Part shown: positions 1 through 6,387 of the stretch, one piece after another
Layout of the letters: each line of letters starts with the position of its first letter
Position numbering within the stretch: the first letter of the stretch is position 1
Origin: Sulfurirhabdus sp043759595
Lineage (GTDB): Bacteria; Pseudomonadota; Gammaproteobacteria; Burkholderiales; SMCO01
Direction: 5' to 3'
Length of the DNA: 21,378 bases
NCBI GenBank assembly: GCA_043759595.1
Contig: JAYVLG010000184.1
Location: 1 to 21,378 of the forward strand
The notes under the pieces: model-generated
What the model was told of the DNA's origin: nothing
Database searches by the model: none
The model's input: the letters and a program-made list of their open reading frames with translations, nothing else
Translations under genes and position numbers: made by a program

Positions 1-22
1 CCTGCCCATGCCGCTTCGCCAT
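1..22 (-). CDS. Possible start of a gene running off the left edge
   Basis: On the minus strand an ATG at 20-22 is preceded by a good ribosome-binding sequence (GGAGGG, about 8 bases upstream). The frame stays open to the window edge, but only seven codons are visible. No product can be named. The only support is the ribosome site and its orientation, which matches the next gene, so this could be chance. Confidence 0.2.
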
Positions 23-94
23 CTGGAGTCCCTCCGAAAAAGAACCAAGATTGCACGGGTTTAGCGGAAAACTACAGGTGGAGCGGCTGGCCGC

Positions 95-508
95 TTACCG
101 TAATTGAGCATACTGCTCCTCGTCTGGTATGGATCCGTACATAATTGCTTCACGTGCTCGCACGACGGCATTGGTACGCTTGACCAACGACTTTATTTCG
201 TTGTCGTACTCTCGTGCAATAAAGACTAAGCCTATAAATCGTTGTTCGTTCCCGAGTTTTTCACCGCACACCCCACTGCGAATCACTATAAGTTCGCCCC
301 TGACTGCATTTGTAATAAGGTTCTCTAAAGTCGCGTCAAACTCAAATCGTGTTAGCACTTCTTTGTTTAGTCTTTTGTTTATTAAATTTGCATTCGCGAC
401 TGGCGTTGGAACATTTAATATCTCGCTCATTGCCGGAAAGATATCTAGCGTTTCACATTGAGCTGAAAGTGGGGCAATGCAAAAAAAGAGGGGTATAAAC
501 CACCGCAT
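95..508 (-). CDS. Unrecognised small secreted protein
   Basis: 137 residues, family not recognised. The N-terminus looks like a Sec signal peptide: Met-Arg, then a hydrophobic stretch with likely cleavage after PLSA near residue 16. The mature protein would be periplasmic or secreted, about 120 residues. It has Cys in QCE just after the cleavage site and in SGVCGEKL near residue 80, so one disulfide is possible. The C-terminal third is rich in charged residues and probably helical. The ATG start has AGGAG seven bases upstream. The gene is AT-richer than the metabolic genes to the right and sits next to a toxin-antitoxin pair, which suggests accessory, possibly acquired DNA. An antisense open frame over the same bases is treated as a shadow. 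No function is proposed. Confidence 0.6.
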   Translation of the reverse strand: MRWFIPLFFCIAPLSAQCETLDIFPAMSEILNVPTPVANANLINKRLNKEVLTRFEFDATLENLITNAVRGELIVIRSGVCGEKLGNEQRFIGLVFIAREYDNEIKSLVKRTNAVVRAREAIMYGSIPDEEQYAQLR

Positions 509-530
509 TTCTAAACTCCTAATAGGTTAA

Positions 531-554
531 TATACGGACGTCAGCGTCCGTATA
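531..554. repeat. Perfect 10-bp palindrome upstream of the secreted-protein gene
   Basis: The arms TATACGGACG (531-540) and CGTCCGTATA (545-554) are perfectly complementary around a TCAG centre. The element ends about 22 bases before the ATG of the minus-strand gene, so it lies in its promoter or leader. It could be an operator for a dimeric regulator or an RNA hairpin in the 5' leader. A single half-site copy, TACGGAC, recurs at 648-654. There is no T-run on either side, so it is not a typical intrinsic terminator. Confidence 0.6.
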
Positions 555-818
555 ACAATTATTATTTAGTGTACTAATTATGCTTGCTTAATGGACTGAT
601 CTGCAATAACTTTTATTTCCCTGCGTCTTTATAATAACCCCCAATCGTACGGACAGCTCGGCCTGTTTTTTTGCTTGGATTGGATGGGGCCGCTTTAGGC
701 GCATAAGCAGATATCGGCTCGTGATGGCTGAGGGTCTGAAATTGGCACACAGGCGAACAGAAATATTGCTTAGTAACCTACAAAACTGGGTAAGCTACCA
801 GATATCACTACATGCATA
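555..818. other. Gene-free stretch between the secreted-protein gene and fitB
   Basis: Together with the palindrome this makes a 310-base gap. I found no credible coding frame on either strand. It contains a half-copy of the upstream palindrome (648-654) and a weak hairpin, ACAG...CTGT followed by seven T, around 654-669. The hairpin is too short to call a terminator with confidence. Part of the stretch may be a gene remnant, but nothing recognisable could be read. Confidence 0.4.
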
Positions 819-1229
819 TTAGACAAAAGGGTTTTTTATTCCAACACCCGTCCCACGAAAGTCTTCGACGTTTCGGGTAACCACTGTCAAGTTGTATATT
901 AATGCAATAGCGGCAATCTGTTTGTTTATCGGATGTGCATGGTGCGGCGACATCAATCGACCCCAGACTTGAGCGCATTCTGTATCGAAGTCTAGAATTC
1001 TATCTGCATAGTCGGCAACGACAATATCAAGCCACTTTTCAAGTTCATTGGCTTGAGGAAGATCACCCCGGTGCCGGATGTTTTCCTGCCCTCGCCGAAT
1101 TTCACCTATCGTTTGCACCGAAAGGTAGAGGCTAGCAGCATCAGTTTCCTGGAAAAACTGCTGCACGCCAAGGTTTGCTTTTTTTCCCTTGCGAGCTTCG
1201 CTGATAACATTGGTGTCCACTAAGTACAT
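819..1229 (-). CDS. fitB: FitB-like PIN-domain toxin (VapC family), catalytic Asp replaced by Asn
   Basis: 136-residue PIN-domain protein, the expected size for a FitB/VapC-type ribonuclease toxin. In active family members four acidic residues bind Mg2+/Mn2+ and cut RNA. Visible are D5 (LVDTNVISE), E43 (TIGEIRRG) and D123 (TRNVEDF). The third acidic position, normally Asp in the D-x-x-IAA motif, is Asn102 (INKQIAAIA). The flanking FitB-style motifs LYLSVQTIGEIRRG and VVTRNVEDFRGTG are otherwise well kept. The gene starts eight bases after the antitoxin stop with no strong ribosome site of its own, so it is probably translated by coupling to the antitoxin. The family call is secure. Whether the Asn variant still cuts RNA is unknown. 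Confidence 0.88.
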   Translation of the reverse strand: MYLVDTNVISEARKGKKANLGVQQFFQETDAASLYLSVQTIGEIRRGQENIRHRGDLPQANELEKWLDIVVADYADRILDFDTECAQVWGRLMSPHHAHPINKQIAAIALIYNLTVVTRNVEDFRGTGVGIKNPFV

Positions 1230-1237
1230 GTGGAGAA

Positions 1238-1450
1238 TTATTTGTTCCGGAAATTGAAGTCAGCATCCTCACCAACATTTGGCATGCTTGAAAAAACTTC
1301 GGCAACAGATCGACGTTTCGGACGTTGCAGCACCGCTTTTAAAATCTCACGATGCTCGGCTTCCGCGCTTCTACCATGAGATGCGGCCAATTGCTTTAGC
1401 GCCAGGGCAATATCTTCATCCACATTGCGAACGACAAGATTAGTAGCCAT
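1238..1450 (-). CDS. fitA: FitA-like ribbon-helix-helix antitoxin
   Basis: 70 residues starting MATNLVVRNVDED. The N-terminal half matches the FitA/Arc-MetJ ribbon-helix-helix pattern: a beta strand TNLVVRNV, then a helix-turn-helix through HGRSAEAEHREIL. The C-terminal tail (SSMPNVGEDADFNF) is the kind of segment that wraps and inhibits a PIN toxin. The start chosen at 1450 has a near-ideal AAGGAGGT site a few bases upstream. A longer frame starting at 1510 would put its start codon inside the palindrome and promoter, so I reject it. The gene precedes fitB by eight bases. Known relatives bind their own promoter as a toxin-antitoxin complex, and a palindrome at 1497-1513 fits that here. Confidence 0.85.
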   Translation of the reverse strand: MATNLVVRNVDEDIALALKQLAASHGRSAEAEHREILKAVLQRPKRRSVAEVFSSMPNVGEDADFNFRNK

Positions 1451-1481
1451 ACTGACCTCCTTGTTTGTAATCATTGATAGC

Positions 1482-1510
1482 ATCCTACCAAAGCAATGAT
1501 TGCACTGCAA
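1482..1510 (-). promoter_or_regulatory. Candidate promoter of fitAB
   Basis: Reading the minus strand, TTGCAG (1505-1510) and TAGGAT (1482-1487) are separated by 17 bases. They match the sigma70 -35 and -10 consensus at three and four of six positions. The -35 lies inside the palindrome at 1497-1513, which would allow repression by the FitAB complex. This is inferred by eye and is a modest match. Confidence 0.4.
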
Positions 1511-1513
1511 TCA
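1497..1513. promoter_or_regulatory. Palindromic candidate operator for FitAB autoregulation
   Basis: Perfect 8-bp arms TGATTGCA and TGCAATCA around one central base, 47 bases upstream of the antitoxin ATG and overlapping the candidate -35. FitA-type ribbon-helix-helix proteins bind inverted repeats in their own promoter, so the position fits. Binding itself is inference. Confidence 0.5.
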
Positions 1514-1622
1514 AAATTTCACAAGTTGATCGCGCTTCAGGAATGAGTATATTAACACTTAAAAAATACGCTAAGTACTGATGAGGCTACACAACTAAAC
1601 CATTTAAAAGCAGTTAATTAAA

Positions 1623-2657
1623 TTAACCCTTAGTAAGATCCTTCACATACCAGTCCATCGCAGTAGTCAGTCCCTGAGCAATAGTATGGCTAGGCTCATA
1701 ACCCAGCAACGTTTGCGCTTTGGAAATATCCGCCAAAGAATGCCGTACATCCCCTGCACGGAAATCCCGATGAATCGGACTGGCTTTTTGCAAATGCGGG
1801 AACTGCCCTGCTAGGCGTTCACGTATCATTTCATATAGCTGATTCAGGCTGGTGCGCTCCCCAACGGCTACGTTGTAGACCTGATTCGCTGCATCCGGGT
1901 GTTCTGCCACTGCTGCCAGCAGATTGATCTGCACGGTATTGTCGATGTAACAGAAGTCCCGGCTGGTTTCACCATCGCCATTGATATAAACCGGTTCACT
2001 TTTGATCATGCTGGAAACCCATTTCGGGATCACGGCTGCATAGGCGCCTTCCGGGTCCTGACGCTGCCCAAAAATATTAAAATAGCGCAGCCCGATACAT
2101 TTGAAGCCGTAACTGCGGGCAAACACGTCTGCATACAATTCGTTGACGTATTTGGTAACTGCGTAGGGGGACAACGGTTTACCAATTAAATCTTCCACTT
2201 TGGGCAAGCCGGGGTGGTCGCCATAGGTTGAGCTGGAAGCGGCATAAACAAAGCGTTTTACTCCGGCATCTCTCGCTGCCACCAGCATATTGAGGAAACC
2301 GCTGATATTGTTTGCATTGGTCAGTATCGGGTCTTCCAGTGAGCGGGGCACGGATCCCAGAGCGGCCTCATGCAATATGTAATCTGCGCCCACGCAGGCT
2401 GCCTGACAGTGTTCCAGATTGCGGATATCGCCCTCTATCAGACGGAAGTTCTGCCATTGTGCTGAGGTAACCAGCGCTTTAACCTGTTCCAGATTATGGT
2501 GGTGACCTGTAGAAAAATTATCCAGCCCGACCACTTTCTGGTTCAGCTTGAGCAGGGTTTCCAGCAGATTGGAGCCGATAAAACCCGCCACGCCAGTGAC
2601 GACCCAGCTGGCCGGTTGCTGCATGAGTTTTGCTGTGATTTCCTGATACTTTGTCAT
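1623..2657 (-). CDS. tviC: UDP-N-acetylglucosamine (uronate) 4-epimerase, TviC/WbpP type
   Basis: 344-residue extended short-chain dehydrogenase. The NAD-binding Rossmann motif is TGVAGFIGSN (residues 21-30), with D46 at the end of the second strand for the NAD ribose. The catalytic set is the Ser-rich SSSTYGDHP (141-149) and YAVTK (Y165, K169). Long stretches resemble Pseudomonas WbpP as I remember it, including AALGSVPRS, ASSSTYGDHPGLPKVED, RQDPEGAYAAVIPKW and NGDGETSRDFCYI. The enzyme interconverts the gluco and galacto forms of UDP-N-acetylhexosamines or their uronates in the cytosol, feeding O-antigen, capsule or Vi-like polymers. It follows the dehydrogenase gene by 25 bases with AGGA before the ATG, so the two form an operon. 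Whether it acts before (WbpP mode) or after (TviC mode) the dehydrogenase cannot be read from sequence. Confidence 0.95.
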   Translation of the reverse strand: MTKYQEITAKLMQQPASWVVTGVAGFIGSNLLETLLKLNQKVVGLDNFSTGHHHNLEQVKALVTSAQWQNFRLIEGDIRNLEHCQAACVGADYILHEAALGSVPRSLEDPILTNANNISGFLNMLVAARDAGVKRFVYAASSSTYGDHPGLPKVEDLIGKPLSPYAVTKYVNELYADVFARSYGFKCIGLRYFNIFGQRQDPEGAYAAVIPKWVSSMIKSEPVYINGDGETSRDFCYIDNTVQINLLAAVAEHPDAANQVYNVAVGERTSLNQLYEMIRERLAGQFPHLQKASPIHRDFRAGDVRHSLADISKAQTLLGYEPSHTIAQGLTTAMDWYVKDLTKG

Positions 2658-2682
2658 TGCGTTCCTGATCTGATTATTTCGA

Positions 2683-3963
2683 TTACAGCCGCCAAGTGGT
2701 TAACCCTGCCTGATTGTAAGTATTCAGGTCAAACTGGGATTTGATGTCGATAAAGCAACCGTTTTTTACGACTTTGGCCAAATAATCACTGGTGGGTTTA
2801 GCCAGATATTCTTTGTGCGCAACGGCCACGACGATGGCATCGGCGACTGGCAGGTTTTCCCATGCCACCAGATCCAGTCCGTATTCATGTTTAGCTTCTG
2901 CCGCATCGGATACCGGATCATGCACATAAACTTCAATTCCATAGGTCTTGAGTTCGTTGATGACATCAATCACTTTGGAGTTGCGCAAATCCGCACAGTT
3001 TTCCTTGAAGGTCAGGCCCAGCAAATTCACTTTTGCGCCTTTGACATGGCTGCCAGCACGAATCATGTTTTTGACGGTTTGCTCGGCAATGAACTTGCCC
3101 ATACCGTCATTAATACGGCGGCCAGCCAGAATGACCTGGGGATGGTAGCCGAGCATGTCCGCTTTATGGGTGAGGTAGTAGGGATCGACACCGATGCAAT
3201 GACCGCCTACCAGGCCCGGACGGAACGGCAGGAAGTTCCACTTGGTGCCGGCAGCTTGCAGGACTTCCAGGGTGTCGATGCCGATCTTGTCGAAGATGAT
3301 GGCCAGTTCGTTCATCAAGGCGATGTTGAGATCGCGCTGGGTGTTTTCGATAACTTTGGCGGCTTCTGCCACTTTGACGCTGGAGGCACGATGGACGCCG
3401 GCTGTGATAACGGTTTCGTAGAGCTGGGCGACTTTTTCCAGGGTGTCAGCATCGTCGCCGGATACCACTTTCAGGATTTTGGTGACGGTGTGTTCTTTAT
3501 CACCGGGGTTGATCCGTTCCGGTGAATAGCCCACATGAAAGTCTTGCTTCCACTTGAGGCCGGATTCTTTTTCCAGTATCGGGACGCAAATTTCTTCGGT
3601 GGCGCCGGGGTAGACAGTAGACTCATAAATGACGATGGCGCCTTTTTTCATGTGGCGGCCGACACTGGTGCTGGAGCCGACCAGCGGGCTGAAATCGGGC
3701 TGGTGCGCTTCATCTACGGGAGTAGGCACCGCTACAATGATGTAGTCGGCCTTGCCGAGCAGTGCGGGGTCGGTCGTAACGGTGAGATTGGTGGAAGATT
3801 TCAAATCTTCAGGCGTCATTTCACCGGTAGGGTCGCAAAAGCGTTTGTAGCTTTCGATTTTTTCGACGGACAGGTCAAAACCGATGGTTTCCATTTTCTT
3901 GCCAAACTCGACTGCCAGGGGCAAACCCACATAACCTAATCCTACAACTGCGACGATGCTCAT
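2683..3963 (-). CDS. tviB: UDP-N-acetylhexosamine 6-dehydrogenase, TviB/WbpO type
   Basis: 426-residue nucleotide-sugar dehydrogenase of the UDP-glucose/GDP-mannose dehydrogenase superfamily. The N-terminal NAD-binding motif is GLGYVG (8-13). The central dimerisation and catalytic helix contains K203 and N207 (AAKVIENTQRDLNIALMNE). The catalytic cysteine is C256 in GGHCIGVDP, and the C-terminal UDP-binding domain runs from about 310 (NLLGLTFKENCADLRNSK). It oxidises C6 of UDP-GlcNAc or UDP-GalNAc to the uronic acid using two NAD+. It is first in the operon with tviC. The ATG at 3963 has GGGAGAG just upstream. Length and motifs are complete. No glycosyltransferases or export genes lie nearby, so the polymer-assembly genes must be elsewhere. 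Confidence 0.95.
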   Translation of the reverse strand: MSIVAVVGLGYVGLPLAVEFGKKMETIGFDLSVEKIESYKRFCDPTGEMTPEDLKSSTNLTVTTDPALLGKADYIIVAVPTPVDEAHQPDFSPLVGSSTSVGRHMKKGAIVIYESTVYPGATEEICVPILEKESGLKWKQDFHVGYSPERINPGDKEHTVTKILKVVSGDDADTLEKVAQLYETVITAGVHRASSVKVAEAAKVIENTQRDLNIALMNELAIIFDKIGIDTLEVLQAAGTKWNFLPFRPGLVGGHCIGVDPYYLTHKADMLGYHPQVILAGRRINDGMGKFIAEQTVKNMIRAGSHVKGAKVNLLGLTFKENCADLRNSKVIDVINELKTYGIEVYVHDPVSDAAEAKHEYGLDLVAWENLPVADAIVVAVAHKEYLAKPTSDYLAKVVKNGCFIDIKSQFDLNTYNQAGLTTWRL

Positions 3964-4032
3964 AACTCTCCCTTATTTTTTGTTGTTAGCACAAACACAT
4001 AAAAACTACTTTATGTCCGTGACAATGCATTA

Positions 4033-4075
4033 TGCTATAACAAATTGTAATCAATCCTGATAGATTGTTATAGCA
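4033..4075. promoter_or_regulatory. 11-bp inverted repeat between divergent tviB and protease genes
   Basis: TGCTATAACAA (4033-4043) and TTGTTATAGCA (4065-4075) are perfect reverse complements separated by 21 bases. Arm centres are 32 bases apart, about three helical turns, so two bound dimers or one bridging protein would sit on the same DNA face. A smaller nested pair, CAATC...GATTG, lies inside. It is the main structured element in the region between the two divergent start codons (3963 and 4127). A shared operator is plausible, but the regulator is unknown. Confidence 0.55.
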
Positions 4076-4126
4076 ATTCTGCTTTTAATGGCAAAAAATT
4101 ATTACTTTGCATGCTTTGGAGAAGAT

Positions 4127-4948
4127 ATGACTTGTTTTAATGCCAACGTTTTCACCCGCACTTATCGCGGTACAGTTTCATTAACCAAGTCTGTTTTTGT
4201 CAGCCTGTTTGTACTCACTTTAACTGCCGGTTTCTCTGCGGTCAGCGCAGACAATGCCCTCTCGCAAACCATTGAAAAAATCAGGCCTTCTATTGTTGGC
4301 ATTGGCACAGTGATGCAAACCCGCTCACCCCCAGCCAGCTTCCGCGGTACCGGGTTTGTCGTAGGGGACGGACTTCATATCATCACCAATGCCCATGTGG
4401 TTTCACCTTTGCTGGATACAGAACAAAAAGAGATACTGGCCATTTTTGTCGGACGAGGCGAGTCTGCTCAGGCTCGCCAGGCAACAAAAGTCGCAGTGGA
4501 TGCAGAACATGATCTGGCATTATTAAAAATCACTGGGGCACCCTTGCCTGCAATGACCATTGGCGACTCAAATTCTGCCAAAGAAGGGGACGAATTTGCT
4601 TTCACCGGATTTCCTATCGGCATGGTTTTAGGTCTTTATCCGGTTACACACCGCGCAACGGTTTCCGCCCTCACGCCTATTGTTACGCCGGCACTTTCCG
4701 CCAGACAATTGGACGCAAAATCATTGAAACGAATCCGCACGCCATTTGAGGTATTCCAGCTGGATGCTACAGCCTACCCTGGCAATAGCGGCAGCCCTTT
4801 GTATGACCCGGCAACTGGCAAGGTTTACGGTATCATCAATATGGTATTTGTTAAGGGAACGAAAGAAAACGCCATCACCAATCCTAGTGGTATTGCGTAC
4901 GCCATACCGGCCAATTACATCTATGCGATCATGCAGCAGAACCCCTGA
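4127..4948 (+). CDS. Secreted trypsin-like serine protease, HtrA/DegP-type catalytic domain without PDZ
   Basis: 273 residues from the ATG at 4127, chosen because GGAGAAG sits five bases upstream. An in-frame ATG at 4088 would add 13 residues but lacks a ribosome site. The N-terminus has a basic region, then a hydrophobic segment (about 21-39) and a likely signal-peptidase site after AVSA (41). The S1C catalytic triad is clear: H90 in TNAHVV, D129 in EHDLALL and S221 in GNSGSP. The protein ends shortly after the protease fold (SGIAYAIPANYI), so there is no PDZ domain, unlike DegP, DegQ or DegS. It probably acts in the periplasm, with targets unknown. It diverges from tviB and converges with the RNase gene, so it is probably transcribed alone. 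Confidence 0.87.
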   Translation: MTCFNANVFTRTYRGTVSLTKSVFVSLFVLTLTAGFSAVSADNALSQTIEKIRPSIVGIGTVMQTRSPPASFRGTGFVVGDGLHIITNAHVVSPLLDTEQKEILAIFVGRGESAQARQATKVAVDAEHDLALLKITGAPLPAMTIGDSNSAKEGDEFAFTGFPIGMVLGLYPVTHRATVSALTPIVTPALSARQLDAKSLKRIRTPFEVFQLDATAYPGNSGSPLYDPATGKVYGIINMVFVKGTKENAITNPSGIAYAIPANYIYAIMQQNP

Positions 4949-4963
4949 TAAGCTGATATCAGG
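4944..4963. terminator. Possible weak hairpin between convergent genes
   Basis: CCTGATA (4944-4950) pairs with TATCAGG (4957-4963) across a six-base loop, overlapping the protease stop codon. It sits in the 29-base gap between convergent genes, where a bidirectional terminator is expected. There is no T-run, so intrinsic termination would be weak. Confidence 0.3.
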
Positions 4964-4977
4964 AGCAAACAAAGCAC

Positions 4978-6387
4978 TTACTCTATTTTGAAACTCTCCA
5001 GCTGCCCTGGAACAATAGCTTGCCATCCAAGCCGATCTCTCAAAATGCCAGCAAATTCCTGAGCAGTACCGGCTTCACCATGCACCACAAATATTTGGCC
5101 CGGGGGCTTGCGAAAATGGCCAAGCCAGCCTAACAAGGCTTTCTGGTCTGCATGGGCCGACAATCCACCTATCGTGTATATATCGGCACGCACAGGGATT
5201 GCCTCTTTGAAGATATTCACCACTTTCACGCCATCAACAATACGGCGACCCAATGTACCCTCAGCCTGAAAACCGGTGATCAGAATGGTGCTTTCTTTGC
5301 GCCCAAGGTTATAGCGCAGATGATGCTTGATACGCCCTGCATCGCACATACCGCTGGCCGAAATGATAATCGCACCTCCGCGAATGTCATTCAACGCCAT
5401 GGACTCTTCTACATCTTCTACAAAATTGATTTTGGGAAAATCATGCTGCGTTCGCCCCCACTCCATCAGTTGCCTGGCCTCTTTATCCAGAAGTTCGAAA
5501 TGCTTCAGGGTGATTTGCGTTGCTTTGGTTGCCATTGGCGAATCTACGTAAATTTGCATATGATTGCCAATTTTTCCCTGGCGTATCAGATCACCCAGCA
5601 AATAGATAATGTCCTGGGTGCGGCCCACTGCAAATGCAGGAATAATCACATTACCGTGTTTGCGTTGCAGGGTATCATTGATGGCAAACGCCAACTCATC
5701 AAGCGTTTCTTCCATTCCCTTGTGCAGGCGATTTCCGTAGGTAGATTCAACAATCAGCACATCGGTTTCTGCTATCCCATGAGGATCTTGCATCAGTGGA
5801 TGACCTGGCTGGCCCAAATCACCGGAAAATACTATCTTGCGCTCTTTTCCGTTTTCTTTTAGCCAAATCTCGATAATTGAAGATCCCAGAATATGACCTG
5901 CATCCTGAAAACGACATTTCACTACAGCATGAGGATTAACGTCTTCGCCATATGCCACAGGCTGGAGCTTCTTCAGACAATCCTGTGCTTGTGCAACGGT
6001 ATAAAGCGGGGCGGTTTCATGCTTCAGTTTTTTTCTGACTTTACGGCGCTGATAATCGGCCCGCTCCGCTTCTTTTTCCTGTATATAAGCACTATCAGGC
6101 AACATGACGCCTAGCAGGTCAGCGGTAGCAGAAGTGGTAAAAATCGGACCACGAAATCCAAAAGCAACCAGTCTGGGTAAAAGGCCGGAATGATCAATGT
6201 GCGCATGGGTCAACAGCACAAAATCCAGCGAGCGCGGATCAAAATCCAGGGCATCCCGATTTTTGCGGTCAGCCTCCCTTCCCCCTTGAAACATACCGCA
6301 ATCCACCAGAAAACGTACTTCGTCCGTTTCTACCAGATAACAGGAGCCGGTAACCTCACGTGCTGCACCAAAAAAAGTTAGTTTCAT
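4978..6387 (-). CDS. Metallo-beta-lactamase/beta-CASP ribonuclease (CPSF-73-like)
   Basis: 469 residues, typical for bacterial beta-CASP RNA-processing enzymes. The zinc ligands are visible in order: HAHIDH (H61, H63, D65, H66), H165 in GHILGSS and D190 in FSGDLG. The beta-CASP part follows (VESTYGNRLH at 214-222, IIPAFAVGRTQD, SASGMCDAGR at 343-352). The terminal motifs are H412 in GLSAHADQ and VVHGE (434-438). Relatives are endo- or 5'-3' exoribonucleases acting on RNA in the cytosol; they are not antibiotic beta-lactamases. Its ATG overlaps the stop of the upstream ABC ATPase gene in an ATGA arrangement, so translation is coupled and it is the last gene of the tetR operon. A role in efflux or in mRNA turnover of the operon is only conjecture. 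Confidence 0.92.
   Translation of the reverse strand: MKLTFFGAAREVTGSCYLVETDEVRFLVDCGMFQGGREADRKNRDALDFDPRSLDFVLLTHAHIDHSGLLPRLVAFGFRGPIFTTSATADLLGVMLPDSAYIQEKEAERADYQRRKVRKKLKHETAPLYTVAQAQDCLKKLQPVAYGEDVNPHAVVKCRFQDAGHILGSSIIEIWLKENGKERKIVFSGDLGQPGHPLMQDPHGIAETDVLIVESTYGNRLHKGMEETLDELAFAINDTLQRKHGNVIIPAFAVGRTQDIIYLLGDLIRQGKIGNHMQIYVDSPMATKATQITLKHFELLDKEARQLMEWGRTQHDFPKINFVEDVEESMALNDIRGGAIIISASGMCDAGRIKHHLRYNLGRKESTILITGFQAEGTLGRRIVDGVKVVNIFKEAIPVRADIYTIGGLSAHADQKALLGWLGHFRKPPGQIFVVHGEAGTAQEFAGILRDRLGWQAIVPGQLESFKIE

Noticed and set aside
531..700. Possible integron attC site around the palindrome
   Set aside because: The flanks do not give the RYYYAAC/GTTRRRY core pair in the right places and no integrase is present. 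The perfect symmetry also differs from typical attC arms.
1613..1627. GTTAATT/AATTAAC palindrome at the tviC stop as a terminator
   Set aside because: It is all weak pairs with no T-run and a one-base centre, unlikely to form a terminating hairpin.
2815..3525. 236-codon open frame on the plus strand inside tviB
   Set aside because: It is antisense to a complete dehydrogenase with all catalytic motifs and has no ribosome site or recognisable family. It is a codon-bias shadow.
5152..5862. 236-codon open frame on the plus strand inside the beta-CASP RNase gene
   Set aside because: It is antisense to a gene with every zinc and beta-CASP motif, and its Cys/His-rich composition is what reverse-reading produces.
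4978..6387. Beta-lactamase (antibiotic resistance) reading of the metallo-beta-lactamase gene
   Set aside because: Length, the beta-CASP motifs and lack of a signal peptide place it with RNA-processing enzymes, not with secreted beta-lactamases.
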